Positions 42,558 to 52,161 of a stretch of 64,000 nucleotides of DNA are shown here, in pieces. The stretch is from Terriglobia bacterium (GTDB lineage Bacteria > Acidobacteriota > Terriglobia > Terriglobales > Acidobacteriaceae). Numbering within the stretch: position 1 is the stretch's first letter; each line of letters begins with the position of its first letter. A model generated the notes under the pieces. It was not told the origin of the DNA and did no database searches. It saw nothing but the letters and a program-made list of their open reading frames with translations. The translations under genes and the position numbers were made by a program. The stretch is from contig JAVUPY010000064.1 of NCBI GenBank assembly GCA_032252755.1, forward strand, positions 37,748 through 101,747, in the 5' to 3' direction.

Positions 42558-44392
42558 CGATCTACCTCGCGCGGCAAAGAAACACTGAAGATGGAGCCTT
42601 CTCCTGGCTGGCTTTCTACTTCGATTTTTCCCCCGTGCTGCGTCACGATTTCCTTTACCAGCGCCAAACCGACCCCTGAGCCAGACCCGCGGTTATCCTG
42701 GTGTTTCTTGGTGCGGTAGAAACGCTCGAAAATCCGGCTTTGTTCGGCCGGTTCGATCCCGCATCCGTGATCAACTACGAGCAAAGTGACAGTTTTTGGA
42801 TCTGACCGCACCGTGATTCGGATCGACGATCCGTTGGGGCTGTACTTGATTGCATTAACGATCAGGTTGTAGACCGCAAATTGGAGCAGTTCCGCATCTC
42901 CCGGAATAGTTACACTCTCGAAATCCTGCTCGATCCCGATGTTCTTCTTCAACGCCAGCAAGCCCGCACGCTCGGTCGCTTCGGCCGCCAAGACAGAAAG
43001 CTCGACCTTTTGCGTCTGCAGCTTCAGAGCTCCGGCCGAAATACGTTCCACATCCAGGAAGGTGGTAACGATGCCCGAGAGTCGCCCAGCTTCTTTGTGA
43101 ATTCGCTGGGCGATCTCTTCCTTCTTGTGCTCGGGAACATCTGTATCCGTAATGAGTTGGCTGGAGGCGTGAATTGCAGTGAGCGGAGTCTTGATCTCGT
43201 GTGCGACCGCCTGCAAACGGAATGCATAGTCTTTTCGACCTTCAATAGCATCGCCGAGCTGACGACGAATAAATCGCGTCTGTCCCAGGAAGCAAACCAG
43301 CGAAGCGGATATGTGCGTAACGAGTCCAGATGCGAAAGGGATGATGACGCCCGTTCGCAGCATCCAGTAGGAGAACGCGGGGATGGCTATGATCCCGGCG
43401 ACGGCAACTGACCCCAGAAGACGTCCGTTCTGCCACCATCCGAAAGCCGCGACCAGAGCAACAATGGTCAGCAGAAATGCAAACTCGGAGATCGGCCCAA
43501 GAGGTGATAGGTAGGTGCCGTCAAGCAGCGTGCTTAGAATGTTGGCGTGAATCTCAATACCGCTCATGCCGACGCCGGTCGAAAATGGCGTGAAAATACG
43601 GTCTCCCGCCCCTTGGGCAGTCACACCTAGGATGACCACTTTCCCAGCAAAGTCAGACAACGGCACCCGCCCTTCCAGAACGCTCGCGACAGAGACGCGC
43701 GGAAACGCTCCTTCGGGCCCGTGATAGTGAATCCAAAGCAAACGACCATTGGACTGAGGGGTAGGCACAATCCGATCGCCTACCACCACACGTTTGGAAT
43801 ACTCCACCGGGGGGACCTGCGCTCCAAGCGCAGCTCGAAATGCCTCAAAGCCCAGAGCCCAATATCGATTCTCTCCATTTGCCTTGGCGAGTAATAACGA
43901 GCGGGCAATACCATCACGATCGGGTTCTAAATGGACGTGCCCGATCGCGTACGCCTGGGATTCGAATTCAGGAAGAGGCGTTATCCATCGGGACTCCTTG
44001 CCATCCGGCGCCGGCTCCAAGGCCGCTGCGAGCACCACTTTAGGAAAGCGTCCCAGTGCATCGGCTAAGCTGGCGTCCGATTTCTGCTGAGTACGTTCCG
44101 AAAGGAGAACGTCAACAACCAGCACATTCGGTTTCGCACTAGCGACCCGATTGAGGGCTTCCGCAAGAACCACTCGATTCAATGGAAGGGGACCGTACCG
44201 GCTGACAGTCTCCTCGTCGACTGCGAGTAGGATGACATCCTTTTGAGCCAAGCTGTGCCGCGCCGGACTCAGCCGCAGCAGCATATCGTAGGCCGAAGCA
44301 TCACCCGCCTCTACCAAGCCGTTCCATGCCAGCAATGGCAGAGCTAACAGCGCGAGCAGAGCAACAACCACGACGAGGAGTTTGCGACTCAC
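42554..44392 (-). CDS. CHASE2-domain sensor histidine kinase
   Basis: A 612-residue protein. There is one N-terminal membrane helix, a CHASE2 sensor domain (about 30-290: KDVILLAVDEETVSRYGPLP, PNVLVVDVLLSERT, GHVHLEPDRDGIARSLLLAK, FAGKVVILGVTAQGAGDRIF, TPFSTGVGMSGIEIHANILS), three further helices (about 300-370), then HisKA with His in LQAVAHEIKTPLTAIHASSQ and an HATPase with NLIVNAIKYSP, VVDHGCGIEPAEQ and GSGVGLALVKEIV. CHASE2 senses an extracytoplasmic signal. It forms an operon with the regulator at 41172. Confidence 0.95.
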   Translation of the reverse strand: MSRKLLVVVVALLALLALPLLAWNGLVEAGDASAYDMLLRLSPARHSLAQKDVILLAVDEETVSRYGPLPLNRVVLAEALNRVASAKPNVLVVDVLLSERTQQKSDASLADALGRFPKVVLAAALEPAPDGKESRWITPLPEFESQAYAIGHVHLEPDRDGIARSLLLAKANGENRYWALGFEAFRAALGAQVPPVEYSKRVVVGDRIVPTPQSNGRLLWIHYHGPEGAFPRVSVASVLEGRVPLSDFAGKVVILGVTAQGAGDRIFTPFSTGVGMSGIEIHANILSTLLDGTYLSPLGPISEFAFLLTIVALVAAFGWWQNGRLLGSVAVAGIIAIPAFSYWMLRTGVIIPFASGLVTHISASLVCFLGQTRFIRRQLGDAIEGRKDYAFRLQAVAHEIKTPLTAIHASSQLITDTDVPEHKKEEIAQRIHKEAGRLSGIVTTFLDVERISAGALKLQTQKVELSVLAAEATERAGLLALKKNIGIEQDFESVTIPGDAELLQFAVYNLIVNAIKYSPNGSSIRITVRSDPKTVTLLVVDHGCGIEPAEQSRIFERFYRTKKHQDNRGSGSGVGLALVKEIVTQHGGKIEVESQPGEGSIFSVSLPREVDR

Positions 44393-44924
44393 AACAGGGA
44401 CGTCCTTTTGCAGCTGCCATCCGTCTGGATTTCCTTGGCCATATTCCTAGGCGGACAAATGGTGGCACCCAAGAAAGCAATGCTTACTTGTACCAGCTCT
44501 GTCACAAACGATAAGTGATACCTGTCACAGCTGCGCTAACACCCACCAATGTGGGGGATTGTCGCATTCGTATGGGACCGGCAGGACGCAAGGCCCTCAT
44601 TGCGCCAAAAGAGAAAGTGCGAGAGCTATTCGTTGTGGGGAGTATCGGACGAAACTGATCCACCGCTTATAGCTAAGGTGAGATCGTCCTTCGATCATAG
44701 AGCAAAGGTTCTCCGGGTTGAGAGGGGAAATCCACTCACGTACAGCAACGGAAACCCAGGTCGGGACGCACCAGGGACCGGAACTAACACGAGAATGCAG
44801 CCCAACGAGGGCCGTCCGCAAACCTGATCATTCAGTTTCTTTCTGAACCGGAAGTGGCCATGTCTAGTTTGCCGGCAGTCTCTGGCAGCCATGTCACATT
44901 CCGACGCTCTATCCCGTCTCACCA
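44393..44924. other. Intergenic region upstream of the CHASE2 kinase
   Basis: No gene is supported. It has two TGTCACA copies (about 44501 and 44527, 26 bp apart) near the kinase end, which could be operator repeats for the minus-strand operon. A TGGCAC near 44463 has the wrong spacing for sigma-54. The ORFs at 44549 and 44597 lack homology and ribosome sites. Confidence 0.4.
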
Positions 44925-45395
44925 TTGGAGACTGAGAGGAGCGAAATCTATGAAACGAACTTCGCTATTATTCTCGCCGTTCTGGCTGCAGCCGCCCTGT
45001 TCGGAGGGCTAGTGTATGCCGTGCTGTTGGCCGCGCACCTTTCCGAGCCCGGCGCCACCACGGTTCACGGCCTGACTCCCCGGCGACTCTGGGCAACGAC
45101 GACTGTTGTGCTCGCTCTGCTGGGCGTGGTTATCGGTGGAATGGCCATGTATCGTGGCGCCCGGCGGATCGGTAATCACGGGCAACGCGGAGCCATTGTG
45201 GCCGTGGTGGCGGGGCTCATAGCCGCCGTCAACGGCGGGCTGAATTTGGCTATTGCCAACGGCGGTCCCGGCACCGGTAACGGAGTAGTCGGTGGCGCTG
45301 CAGCGTTCGTGCTTGGGTTGATCGCCCTGGGCCTCGGCGGGCTAGCTCTCACCCGCTCCCGCCGCACCGCTTTACAACCGGGGCGCATGACGTGA
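44925..45395 (+). CDS. DUF6223-like membrane protein, N-terminus uncertain
   Basis: About 156 residues in this frame. The body matches DUF6223-type proteins: LTPRRLWATTTVVLALLGVV, IGGMAMYRGARRI, GQRGAIVAVVAGLIAAVNGG, GTGNGVVGGAAAFVLGLIAL, GLGGLALTRSRRTA, with four hydrophobic segments and Gly-rich turns. The only ATG with a good ribosome site (44950, after GAGGAGCGAAA) is in another frame, so either TTG 44925 is used or the signal peptide region is frameshifted. It overlaps the ECF sigma gene by 4 nt. Confidence 0.65.
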   Translation: METERSEIYETNFAIILAVLAAAALFGGLVYAVLLAAHLSEPGATTVHGLTPRRLWATTTVVLALLGVVIGGMAMYRGARRIGNHGQRGAIVAVVAGLIAAVNGGLNLAIANGGPGTGNGVVGGAAAFVLGLIALGLGGLALTRSRRTALQPGRMT

Positions 45396-46339
45396 GTTCC
45401 AACAGTGAAATGTCGAATCCCGCTGGGAGCTTCGAGCCGTATCGCCGGCGCCTGCTCGGCCTCGCCTACCGCATGCTTGGCTCGATGGCCGACGCTGAGG
45501 ACGCTGTGCAGGAAGCGTACTTGCGATGGCATGGGGTAGACCGCGACAAAGTGTCAGAGCCGAAGGCGTTTCTCATGGCCACGACGACGCGAATCTGTCT
45601 CGATATGCTGACCTCGGCGCGAGCCCGCCGCGAGGAGTACGTCGGCCCGTGGCTGCCGGAGCCAGTTTTCGATACGGCAGCACTCACGCCTGATAGCCGC
45701 ACGGAGCTGGCCGAGGATCTGTCCATTGCGCTGCTCCTGACACTCGACCGGCTGTCGCCGCTCGAGCGGGCTGCCTTCCTGCTGCACGACGTGTTCGATT
45801 TCTCGTTCAGCGAAGTCGCCACCGCACTGGAGCGGAACGAGGTCGCGTGCCGGCAGCTTGCCGCCCGCGCACGCGCGAACGTGCGCGCCGCCCGGCCACG
45901 CGGCGCGACAGCGCCGCCGGCGTCTTCGGGCGGGATCGATGCGAAGCATGCGCGGCTCTTGTCCGCGTTCACCGCGGCAACCCAGTCGGGAGATCTCAAT
46001 GCGCTGACGCAATTGCTCGCGAGCGATGTGCGCGTCCTAACAGATGGTGGCGGCAAAGTGCGCGCGGCGTTGAACGCGATCAACGGTGCTGACCGCGTTG
46101 CCCAGTTCCTGGTGGACGTCACGCGGAAACGTCCAGGCGCGTGGTGGCGGGACGACTTCACGCTGCGCTTTGAGATCATCAATGGTCTGCCAGGTATCGT
46201 CGTGGACGCACCCGAGGGACCGGTGCAGACTTCGGCGTTCGAGATTGAGGGTGACGTGATTCGGGCGCTGTACGTGGTGCGTAATCCGGACAAGTTGCGC
46301 CACTTGGCTCCGCCCCGACGCGAAACAAGTAACAAATGA
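45392..46339 (+). CDS. ECF sigma factor, SigJ-type, with SnoaL-like C-terminus
   Basis: A 315-residue protein starting at GTG 45392 (overlap ATGACGTGA). Region 2: FEPYRRRLLGLAYRMLGSMA, DAEDAVQEAYLRWHGVDRDK and AFLMATTTRICLDMLTSARA. Region 4: LDRLSPLERAAFLLHDVFDF, SFSEVATALERNEVACRQLA with ARARANVRAA. Residues about 190-305 form a SnoaL/NTF2-like domain (LLSAFTAATQSGDLNALTQL, LASDVRVLTDGGGKVRAALN) typical of the SigJ (ECF41) group, where it controls activity. GC content here is higher than in flanking genes. Confidence 0.92.
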   Translation: MSSNSEMSNPAGSFEPYRRRLLGLAYRMLGSMADAEDAVQEAYLRWHGVDRDKVSEPKAFLMATTTRICLDMLTSARARREEYVGPWLPEPVFDTAALTPDSRTELAEDLSIALLLTLDRLSPLERAAFLLHDVFDFSFSEVATALERNEVACRQLAARARANVRAARPRGATAPPASSGGIDAKHARLLSAFTAATQSGDLNALTQLLASDVRVLTDGGGKVRAALNAINGADRVAQFLVDVTRKRPGAWWRDDFTLRFEIINGLPGIVVDAPEGPVQTSAFEIEGDVIRALYVVRNPDKLRHLAPPRRETSNK

Positions 46340-46358
46340 ACGACTGGAGTGTCCATCG

Positions 46359-46802
46359 ATGAGTTCAATACAGCAGAATGAGAATCAACACTCGGAATCA
46401 CCGCATACAACACAGGCTTTCATCGTGGGGTTTTGGGGTGTTCGATATCAGGTCAAAGATGTTCAGCGGGCAATAGCCTTCTATACGCAGACGCTTGGTT
46501 TCAATCTGGACATGCAACACCTTCCCGCTTTCGGCCAGGTTTCCATTGGCGGCCTCAAGTTAATCTTGAGCGGTCCTGGAGCATCTGGGTCCCGGGTAAT
46601 GTCCGATGGCCGTCACCAAGAGCCCGGGGGATGGAACCGCGTGCTTCTTCAGGTGTTGGATTTACCTGCGCGCATCGCTGACCTGAAAGAGGCGGGTCTG
46701 CATTTTAGAAACGAAATGGAAGTAGGCCCCGGCGGGAAGCAAATTCAACTCGATGATCCCGACGGCAACCCAATCGAACTGTTTGAGCCTGCGAAGCGCT
46801 AG
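46359..46802 (+). CDS. VOC-family (glyoxalase-like) protein
   Basis: A 147-residue protein. FWGVRYQVKDVQRAIAFYTQ, TLGFNLDMQHLPAFGQVSIG and GLKLILSGPGASGSRVMSDG give the first beta-alpha-beta unit; GGWNRVLLQVLDLPARIADL, KEAGLHFRNEMEVGPGGKQI and QLDDPDGNPIELFEPAKR the second. DPDGNPIELFE is the usual metal-site end of VOC proteins. ECF41 sigma genes are often followed by genes of such detoxification enzymes, so it is probably the sigma factor's target. It starts 19 nt after the sigma gene. Confidence 0.88.
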   Translation: MSSIQQNENQHSESPHTTQAFIVGFWGVRYQVKDVQRAIAFYTQTLGFNLDMQHLPAFGQVSIGGLKLILSGPGASGSRVMSDGRHQEPGGWNRVLLQVLDLPARIADLKEAGLHFRNEMEVGPGGKQIQLDDPDGNPIELFEPAKR

Positions 46803-46934
46803 GTCCATGCCAAATATTTTCCGCCGTTCTGGTGGAGTTGGGGATTTCGGTACAACTCGGTACATCTGAGAGAGAGAAAGAAGGCCGTTCCGGTTCCTAA
46901 GCGACACCAAATGAAGCACTTGGAAATTTGCTCT

Positions 46935-47436
<502 letters not shown>

Positions 47437-47460
<24 letters not shown>

Positions 47461-47865
47461 ACGTGCCCACGTTGCGAAAGAAGAGAATCGGGCTACTTTG
47501 GGCATGTCTATCAGCTTCGAGCAAGCGCACGAAAGCTTATCCCTGCGCGTCTGTTTGCATGTAAGGATTGTCTATATCAGTTCACAGTAATAAGTGACAC
47601 AATCTTCCAGAGAACCCACCTCCCGTTAAGCAAGTGGTTTTCAGCTATACATTTCCTATTTTCAAATCAGAACTGCACAGTGCGAGACCTTCAAAAGGAG
47701 ATCGGCACTTCTTACAAGACTGCCTGGATTGTGAGAGCGATGGTGCGGAACATACCTGAATATAAATCTGGATTTCTGGGCATCACGTTAGAGGCGCCTT
47801 CTATCCCGAGAGAACAGCGTCGCTGGATACATCCATGGTGTCTGCGTTGGAGAAATACAGACTGA
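47437..47865 (+). mobile_element. IS1595-type transposase fragment
   Basis: A 142-codon frame. CPRCERRESGYFGHVYQLRA and RLFACKDCLYQFTVISDTIF form a zinc ribbon; QRTHLPLSKWFSAIHFLFSN, VRDLQKEIGTSYKTAWIVRA follows. This order is the N-terminal third of IS1595 transposases. The DDE catalytic domain is absent; the frame runs into unrelated sequence (GFLGITLEAPSIPREQRRWI). It interrupts the recombinase remnant, so it is a dead insertion. Confidence 0.7.
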
Positions 47866-48002
47866 GTTGTGAAGACGAGAAGTTATGGACGTTAGGCATG
47901 ACCATTACGTTTCAGTCGCTGAAAGCTCCTGATGTGGTACTACGTCTGCCTTCAGATTAAAGCGCGCCGTGACTTGGAGCGAGATGGTTCGGCCCGCATT
48001 TC

Positions 48003-49187
48003 TCAGCCCCTCGGACGACGGTCATCCTGCACATCTATCTTGCCTTGTCCCAGCCCTCGGATCGCTAGAGCGATTACCGAAGTGGCTGCTGCAATTTCGG
48101 CCCAAGTGAACGCCAGCATATCGCCGAGCGTTCCGGGTGAGGGAATGCCGGGCTGAATGCTACGCAACGCAGGCAACCCAAAAATCAGTGAGACGGCCAT
48201 CGTGGCATGGAAAGCCTCGACTTTTCTCGTACCGCTAAGCACCGGCACTGTCATCGTCACGACGCCAATCGAGAGTCCCAGCATCATCACCGTTGCCAAC
48301 GCGGAAATCGAAATAACCGAGTCCGAACGCTTCAGGTACACATGGATCCCAGTCAGACCTTTTAGGCTTTGCACGCCTTCGATTAGCTCTGTGCCGCGAA
48401 ACGTCAGCCCGGGAATGGAGGCCCTGAATTTGATCCTGGTGTCGGCTTGCACTTGCTCTGTCAGTGCTGCGGCTCCGAGACCGAGAGTTGCTTTGGTCAA
48501 AGGTGATTCCTGTCTCGCTGGGGCCTGCTGTATCTGAGCCTCAGGTGCCTTCTTTTGTTCCTGTGACGCACCGCGGGAGAATATTCCGAAGAGTCCGCGT
48601 TTTTCCTGTGGCACATTCTTATTTTCCGGCGGCTTGCTCTTTTGGGCAGGCTTCGCCCCAGTTTTCCGTGCCGGCGCTGGAGGGCCTTGCCGCCCGGGTA
48701 TGGTCGCGAGCAGCCACACGTTGCCTGTGTACCGGTCAAGGGGATACCGATTGATCTCACCAAGCAAAGGAAAGACGGCTTCCGTAATGTTCATCCGCTT
48801 TCCCTTGGGAAACGTGATCTGCTGTTGCCCGCGCACGGTGTTTAGCACCAGTTGCAGGTCGGTCGCCGGCGTCACTTCGTCCTCGGCCAAGTTCCCGGTG
48901 GCCGAAAACGTGATCCTCGCCGTCATCTCGCGGCGTTGCAGGTCAACATTGATGAGATCAACGTCTATCAGCAGGTAGTCATTGCCATGTGATGGTATCT
49001 CGAGGTTTATCGAGCGGCGGGCAGATTCAGTGAAATTGAGCCAAATGACAGAAAAGTAAATTCCCAGCAAAACTAAAAGTAGGCCGGCCACGTACAAGTG
49101 TTTCGCTCCAAAACTTCTCTTGGAAAAATTGCGGCCCTCAACCGCCACGGCGGTAGACGCTTGTTCGCCGGGAGCGTTCGCATTCAT
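48003..49187 (-). CDS. DUF4436 membrane protein
   Basis: A 394-residue protein. One N-terminal membrane helix (LYVAGLLLVLLGIYFSVIWL) precedes a beta-rich extracytoplasmic part (DYLLIDVDLINVDLQRREMT, ARITFSATGNLAEDEVTPAT, KRMNITEAVFPLLGEINRYP, LDRYTGNVWLLATIPG), a charged Pro/Lys/Gln-rich insert (about 180-245), then RIKFRASIPGLTFRGTELIE and three more helices. This matches DUF4436. YPLDRY is a conserved feature. Function unknown. Nothing upstream suggests an operon. Confidence 0.85.
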   Translation of the reverse strand: MNANAPGEQASTAVAVEGRNFSKRSFGAKHLYVAGLLLVLLGIYFSVIWLNFTESARRSINLEIPSHGNDYLLIDVDLINVDLQRREMTARITFSATGNLAEDEVTPATDLQLVLNTVRGQQQITFPKGKRMNITEAVFPLLGEINRYPLDRYTGNVWLLATIPGRQGPPAPARKTGAKPAQKSKPPENKNVPQEKRGLFGIFSRGASQEQKKAPEAQIQQAPARQESPLTKATLGLGAAALTEQVQADTRIKFRASIPGLTFRGTELIEGVQSLKGLTGIHVYLKRSDSVISISALATVMMLGLSIGVVTMTVPVLSGTRKVEAFHATMAVSLIFGLPALRSIQPGIPSPGTLGDMLAFTWAEIAAATSVIALAIRGLGQGKIDVQDDRRPRG

Positions 49188-49504
49188 ATTCCCAAGTGTC
49201 GCGCCATGAACCGCCGGTGACCACTGCTAGTTTATTCAGTACTAGCTGTCAATTATCCAGCCGCAATCGCGGGCGCTCGCCGATCGCCGACTCTGAAGAA
49301 GCAAGCATTAAAGATTGCATCTTGTCGCTAGTACTTTGACCAGTGATGTGAACCTCACGGTTCGATTACCCTAGCCCCTCAATCACGCTCACGTCATCGA
49401 GTGCGTTTGCACGTTCCAATCAGGTACATGAGTTCAAGGCAAAGAATGAGTTCATATCGGCAAGGAGATTAGGTAAGCCCAACTGCCGAGAAAGGATCCA
49501 TCCC
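49188..49504. other. Intergenic region
   Basis: Upstream of two divergent genes (DUF4436 on minus, glycine-zipper protein on plus). It contains short AT-rich stretches but no ORF or structured repeat that I can support. Confidence 0.4.
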
Positions 49505-50038
49505 GTGAAAAACCGGATATTACTATGTGGTTTGTGCACCGCGATCATCAGCGCGTGTTTTGCAGCAGCTCAAACAAAATCAGCCACGCCCACTCAAACT
49601 TCAAATACTGCCTCGAGCTCTCCGTCGGCAAAAATTGGACTATTCGTGAATCCGAAGAAGAACCAGACTCCGGAACAACAGATGAAGGACGAGGGCGCCT
49701 GTTATTCGACCGCTCAGCAACAGACCGGAATCGATCCGGCTGCCCCTCCCCCGCCCCCGCCGCAAGCTCCTCAGCAAAAGGGCGGTGCGGTGAAGGGTGC
49801 GGCGAGGGGAGCTGCCGGAGGCGCCGCCATCGGAGCGATAGCAGATGACGCAGGAACAGGGGCCGCCGTCGGAGCAACGGCTGGAGCAGTTCGCGGACGT
49901 CGCCAACAGAAGAAGGCCAACAAACAGGCTGAACAACAGGCGCAACAGCAGGGACAAGCTCAACAACAACAGCGAATGGACACTTTCCGCCGAGCCTTCT
50001 CGTCCTGCATAGATTCGAAGGGCTACTCTGTTAAATAA
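49505..50038 (+). CDS. Secreted glycine-zipper protein
   Basis: A 177-residue protein starting at GTG 49505 after GAAAGGATC. A signal peptide (LCGLCTAIISACFAAAQT) is followed by a conserved-looking part NPKKNQTPEQQMKDEGACYS, Pro-rich linker, and a glycine zipper GAARGAAGGAAIGAIADDAG, TGAAVGATAGAVRGR. The C-terminal half is Gln/Lys-rich, ending in FRRAFSSCIDSKGYSVK. Glycine-zipper proteins insert into or contact membranes; such genes in soil bacteria are often envelope-stress factors. Confidence 0.8.
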   Translation: MKNRILLCGLCTAIISACFAAAQTKSATPTQTSNTASSSPSAKIGLFVNPKKNQTPEQQMKDEGACYSTAQQQTGIDPAAPPPPPPQAPQQKGGAVKGAARGAAGGAAIGAIADDAGTGAAVGATAGAVRGRRQQKKANKQAEQQAQQQGQAQQQQRMDTFRRAFSSCIDSKGYSVK

Positions 50039-50281
50039 AGGTGAGACTTCCCTATGAACTGAATGGTGCTGGCTTCACCCAGCACCAGCAGGAACAACGC
50101 TGCGGGTCTGGCAAGACACTTCTCGTTCGGAGAAATCTTCGTTCGCCTCGTTGTCTGTGTTCTAGATATTAGGCGCCCCCTTCAGGGTGAACCGTATGCG
50201 CTCGTAAAAGCACTAGTTGTGGGCGGAGAGGGGTGATCTTTATCTTCTGCTGTACAGCAAATCGCTGCTCTGGAGATTTAC

Positions 50282-51034
50282 ATGACGACATCCTTCGCGC
50301 AAAAAACTACTTCTGCGGAACCCGCTGTGCTTCGCGACGGCGACGGAGCAAAACTCGTACATATCGATGGTTTGCACATGGCACGTTTCGCCGAGATCTT
50401 CCTTACCGGTCGCGAGGCTAAAACCGGAAAGCTGGTCGGTGCCTGCTACAACACGAGCCTTTTCCCATGTGCCGTTACGGCCTCCAAGGACACCGCGCCG
50501 CAGGCGTGGGTCGAAGGTCTCGATTTTGACAAGATAAAGAACGAATTCGGCGCCATTGCGGCGTCAATCAACGGCCCTAAACTCTGGATGGCCGATTGGA
50601 TTGAAATCCAGAATGGCGTTTTCAGGGAGTTCAACGGTCGCAAGTTTCCGTGGGTCGCCCAATTGGATATGGGCGACAACACCGGTGCTGTATCAGAATC
50701 CCCGCTTTACAAACCCATACCAATTACACGCGAGGGCAGCAACATCGGCTGGAACAAGGGCACCAGGGCTTTGCTGCTGGACGATGCGGAAGGAAACACC
50801 TGGATCATGAAGGGGTTCATGATCGGTGTTAAACCAAAATACACCTACGAGGAATTCGTTGCCGCAGGACAAAGCCAGTTCAAGAAACTGCCGCCCGGCT
50901 GGAAGTTCCGGGTCAAGACGTTGGAGCAGGATTTGATCGAGAGGCCGGAAGGCGGCGTGGCCATACTCATGCCCGACGAGTTCTTCAACACCTATGACAA
51001 GACCGGGCCCGGCATGATGAATTACAAGCCGTAG
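50282..51034 (+). CDS. Protein of unknown function, first of a tandem pair
   Basis: A 250-residue protein without signal peptide or membrane segment. It contains VHIDGLHMARFAEIFLTGRE, VTASKDTAPQAWVEGLDFDK, MADWIEIQNGVFREFNGRKF, KGTRALLLDDAEGNTWIMKG, YTYEEFVAAGQSQFKKLPPG and a C-terminal MPDEFFNTYDKTGPGMMNYK. It is nearly identical over its length to the gene at 51372, including upstream sequence. I do not recognise a family. It is linked to DUF1254 by position: a truncated DUF1254 start follows copy 1 and the intact gene follows copy 2. Confidence 0.7.
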   Translation: MTTSFAQKTTSAEPAVLRDGDGAKLVHIDGLHMARFAEIFLTGREAKTGKLVGACYNTSLFPCAVTASKDTAPQAWVEGLDFDKIKNEFGAIAASINGPKLWMADWIEIQNGVFREFNGRKFPWVAQLDMGDNTGAVSESPLYKPIPITREGSNIGWNKGTRALLLDDAEGNTWIMKGFMIGVKPKYTYEEFVAAGQSQFKKLPPGWKFRVKTLEQDLIERPEGGVAILMPDEFFNTYDKTGPGMMNYKP

Positions 51035-51162
51035 CCATTCGTTCGATTGGGCAGGCACCTGCGAAGCCGCAGTCTCGCTTCTTCTATTCAGAGTTGCGGC
51101 GCCCAGCTTTTGATTCATAGCGTTTTAGGGGTTTCTGGAGACAACTGTCGACAGAAATCCCT

Positions 51163-51257
51163 AAAGCGAGGTCGTCTCATGGAGACATGGCTTTCCTCGT
51201 CTCGACCATTAGTCACGTCTTTGCGAACGCACAAAGCCAACACGAGGCATACCAGAT
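51163..51257 (+). pseudogene. Truncated DUF1254 gene start left by the tandem duplication
   Basis: The sequence AAAGCGAGGTCGTC at 51163 also occurs at 52146, just before the intact DUF1254 start. ATG 51179 follows, and after a deletion GCACAAAGCC and ACGAGGCATACCAGAT (51226-51254) match the signal-peptide end of the intact gene at about 52260. The frame is broken afterwards. The remaining part of 51035-51371 holds the upstream region of copy 2. Confidence 0.7.
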
Positions 51258-51371
51258 TAGACTCCCCCTTTTCGCGTTGAACACATGCGCTTGCAAAAGT
51301 GCCAGTTGTGTGCGGAGAGTGGTGGTCTTTACCTTTAGCGGAGCAACAAGTCGCTGCTCAGGAGCCACCCC

Positions 51372-52124
51372 ATGACGACAATCTCCGCTCAGCAAACTAC
51401 TCCTGCGGAACCTGCTGTGCTTCGCGACGGCGACGGAGCAAAATCCGTACATATCGATGGTTTGCACATGGCACGTTTCGCCGAGATCTTCCTTACCGGT
51501 CGCGAGGCTAAAACCGGAAAGCTGGTCGCTGCGTGCTACAACACGAGCCTTTTCCCAGGTGCCGTTACGGCCTCCAAGGACACCGCGCCGCAGGCGTGGG
51601 TCGAAGGTCTCGATTTTGACAAGATAAAGAACGAATTTGGCGTCCTTGGTGCGTCGTTCAACGGCCCGAAGTTCTGGATGCCCGATTGGGTTGAAATCCA
51701 GAATGGCGTCTTCAGGGAGTTCAACGGCCGCAAGTTTCCATGGGTCGCCCAATTGGATATGGGCGACAACACCGGTGGTGTATCAGAATCCACGCCCTAC
51801 AAACCCATGACCATCGCACGAGATAGTAGCGGCATTGGTTGGTACAAGGGCACCACGGCTTTGCTGCTGGACGATCCAGAGGGCAACACTTGGATCATGA
51901 AGGGATTCCAGGTCGGCCTCAAACCGAAATACACCTACGAGCAATTCGTTGCCGCAGGACAAAGCCAGTTCAAGAAGCTCCCGCCGGGCTGGAAGCTTCG
52001 CGTCAAGAAACTGGAGAAGGACTTGGTCGAGAAGCCCGAAGGCGGCGTGGCCACGATCATGCCCGACGAGTTCTTCAATATGTATGACAAGACCGGGCCG
52101 GGCATGATGAATTACAAGCCGTAG
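51372..52124 (+). CDS. Protein of unknown function, second of a tandem pair
   Basis: A 250-residue paralogue of the protein at 50282. It keeps VHIDGLHMARFAEIFLTGRE and the C-terminal MPDEFFNMYDKTGPGMMNYK, with substitutions clustered in the middle (GVLGASFNGPKFWMPDWVEI against GAIAASINGPKLWMADWIEI; RDSSGIGWYKGTTALLLDDP). Upstream of the ATG the two copies also share GTGCGGAGAG-type sequence, so the duplication included the control region. It ends 37 nt before the DUF1254 gene, suggesting joint transcription. Function not recognised. Confidence 0.7.
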   Translation: MTTISAQQTTPAEPAVLRDGDGAKSVHIDGLHMARFAEIFLTGREAKTGKLVAACYNTSLFPGAVTASKDTAPQAWVEGLDFDKIKNEFGVLGASFNGPKFWMPDWVEIQNGVFREFNGRKFPWVAQLDMGDNTGGVSESTPYKPMTIARDSSGIGWYKGTTALLLDDPEGNTWIMKGFQVGLKPKYTYEQFVAAGQSQFKKLPPGWKLRVKKLEKDLVEKPEGGVATIMPDEFFNMYDKTGPGMMNYKP

Positions 52125-52161
52125 CCATCAGGCCAAAATTGGGCAAAAGCGAGGTCGTCAA

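Noticed and set aside
44463..44478. TGGCAC...GCA as a sigma-54 promoter upstream of the CHASE2 kinase
   Set aside because: GG and GC are 11 bases apart, and it points away from the kinase gene.
50192..50208. GGTGAACCGTATGC as a sigma-54 promoter of the 250-residue gene
   Set aside because: Spacing is right, but the -24 box is poor and the GG is not kept in the duplicated copy at 51272.
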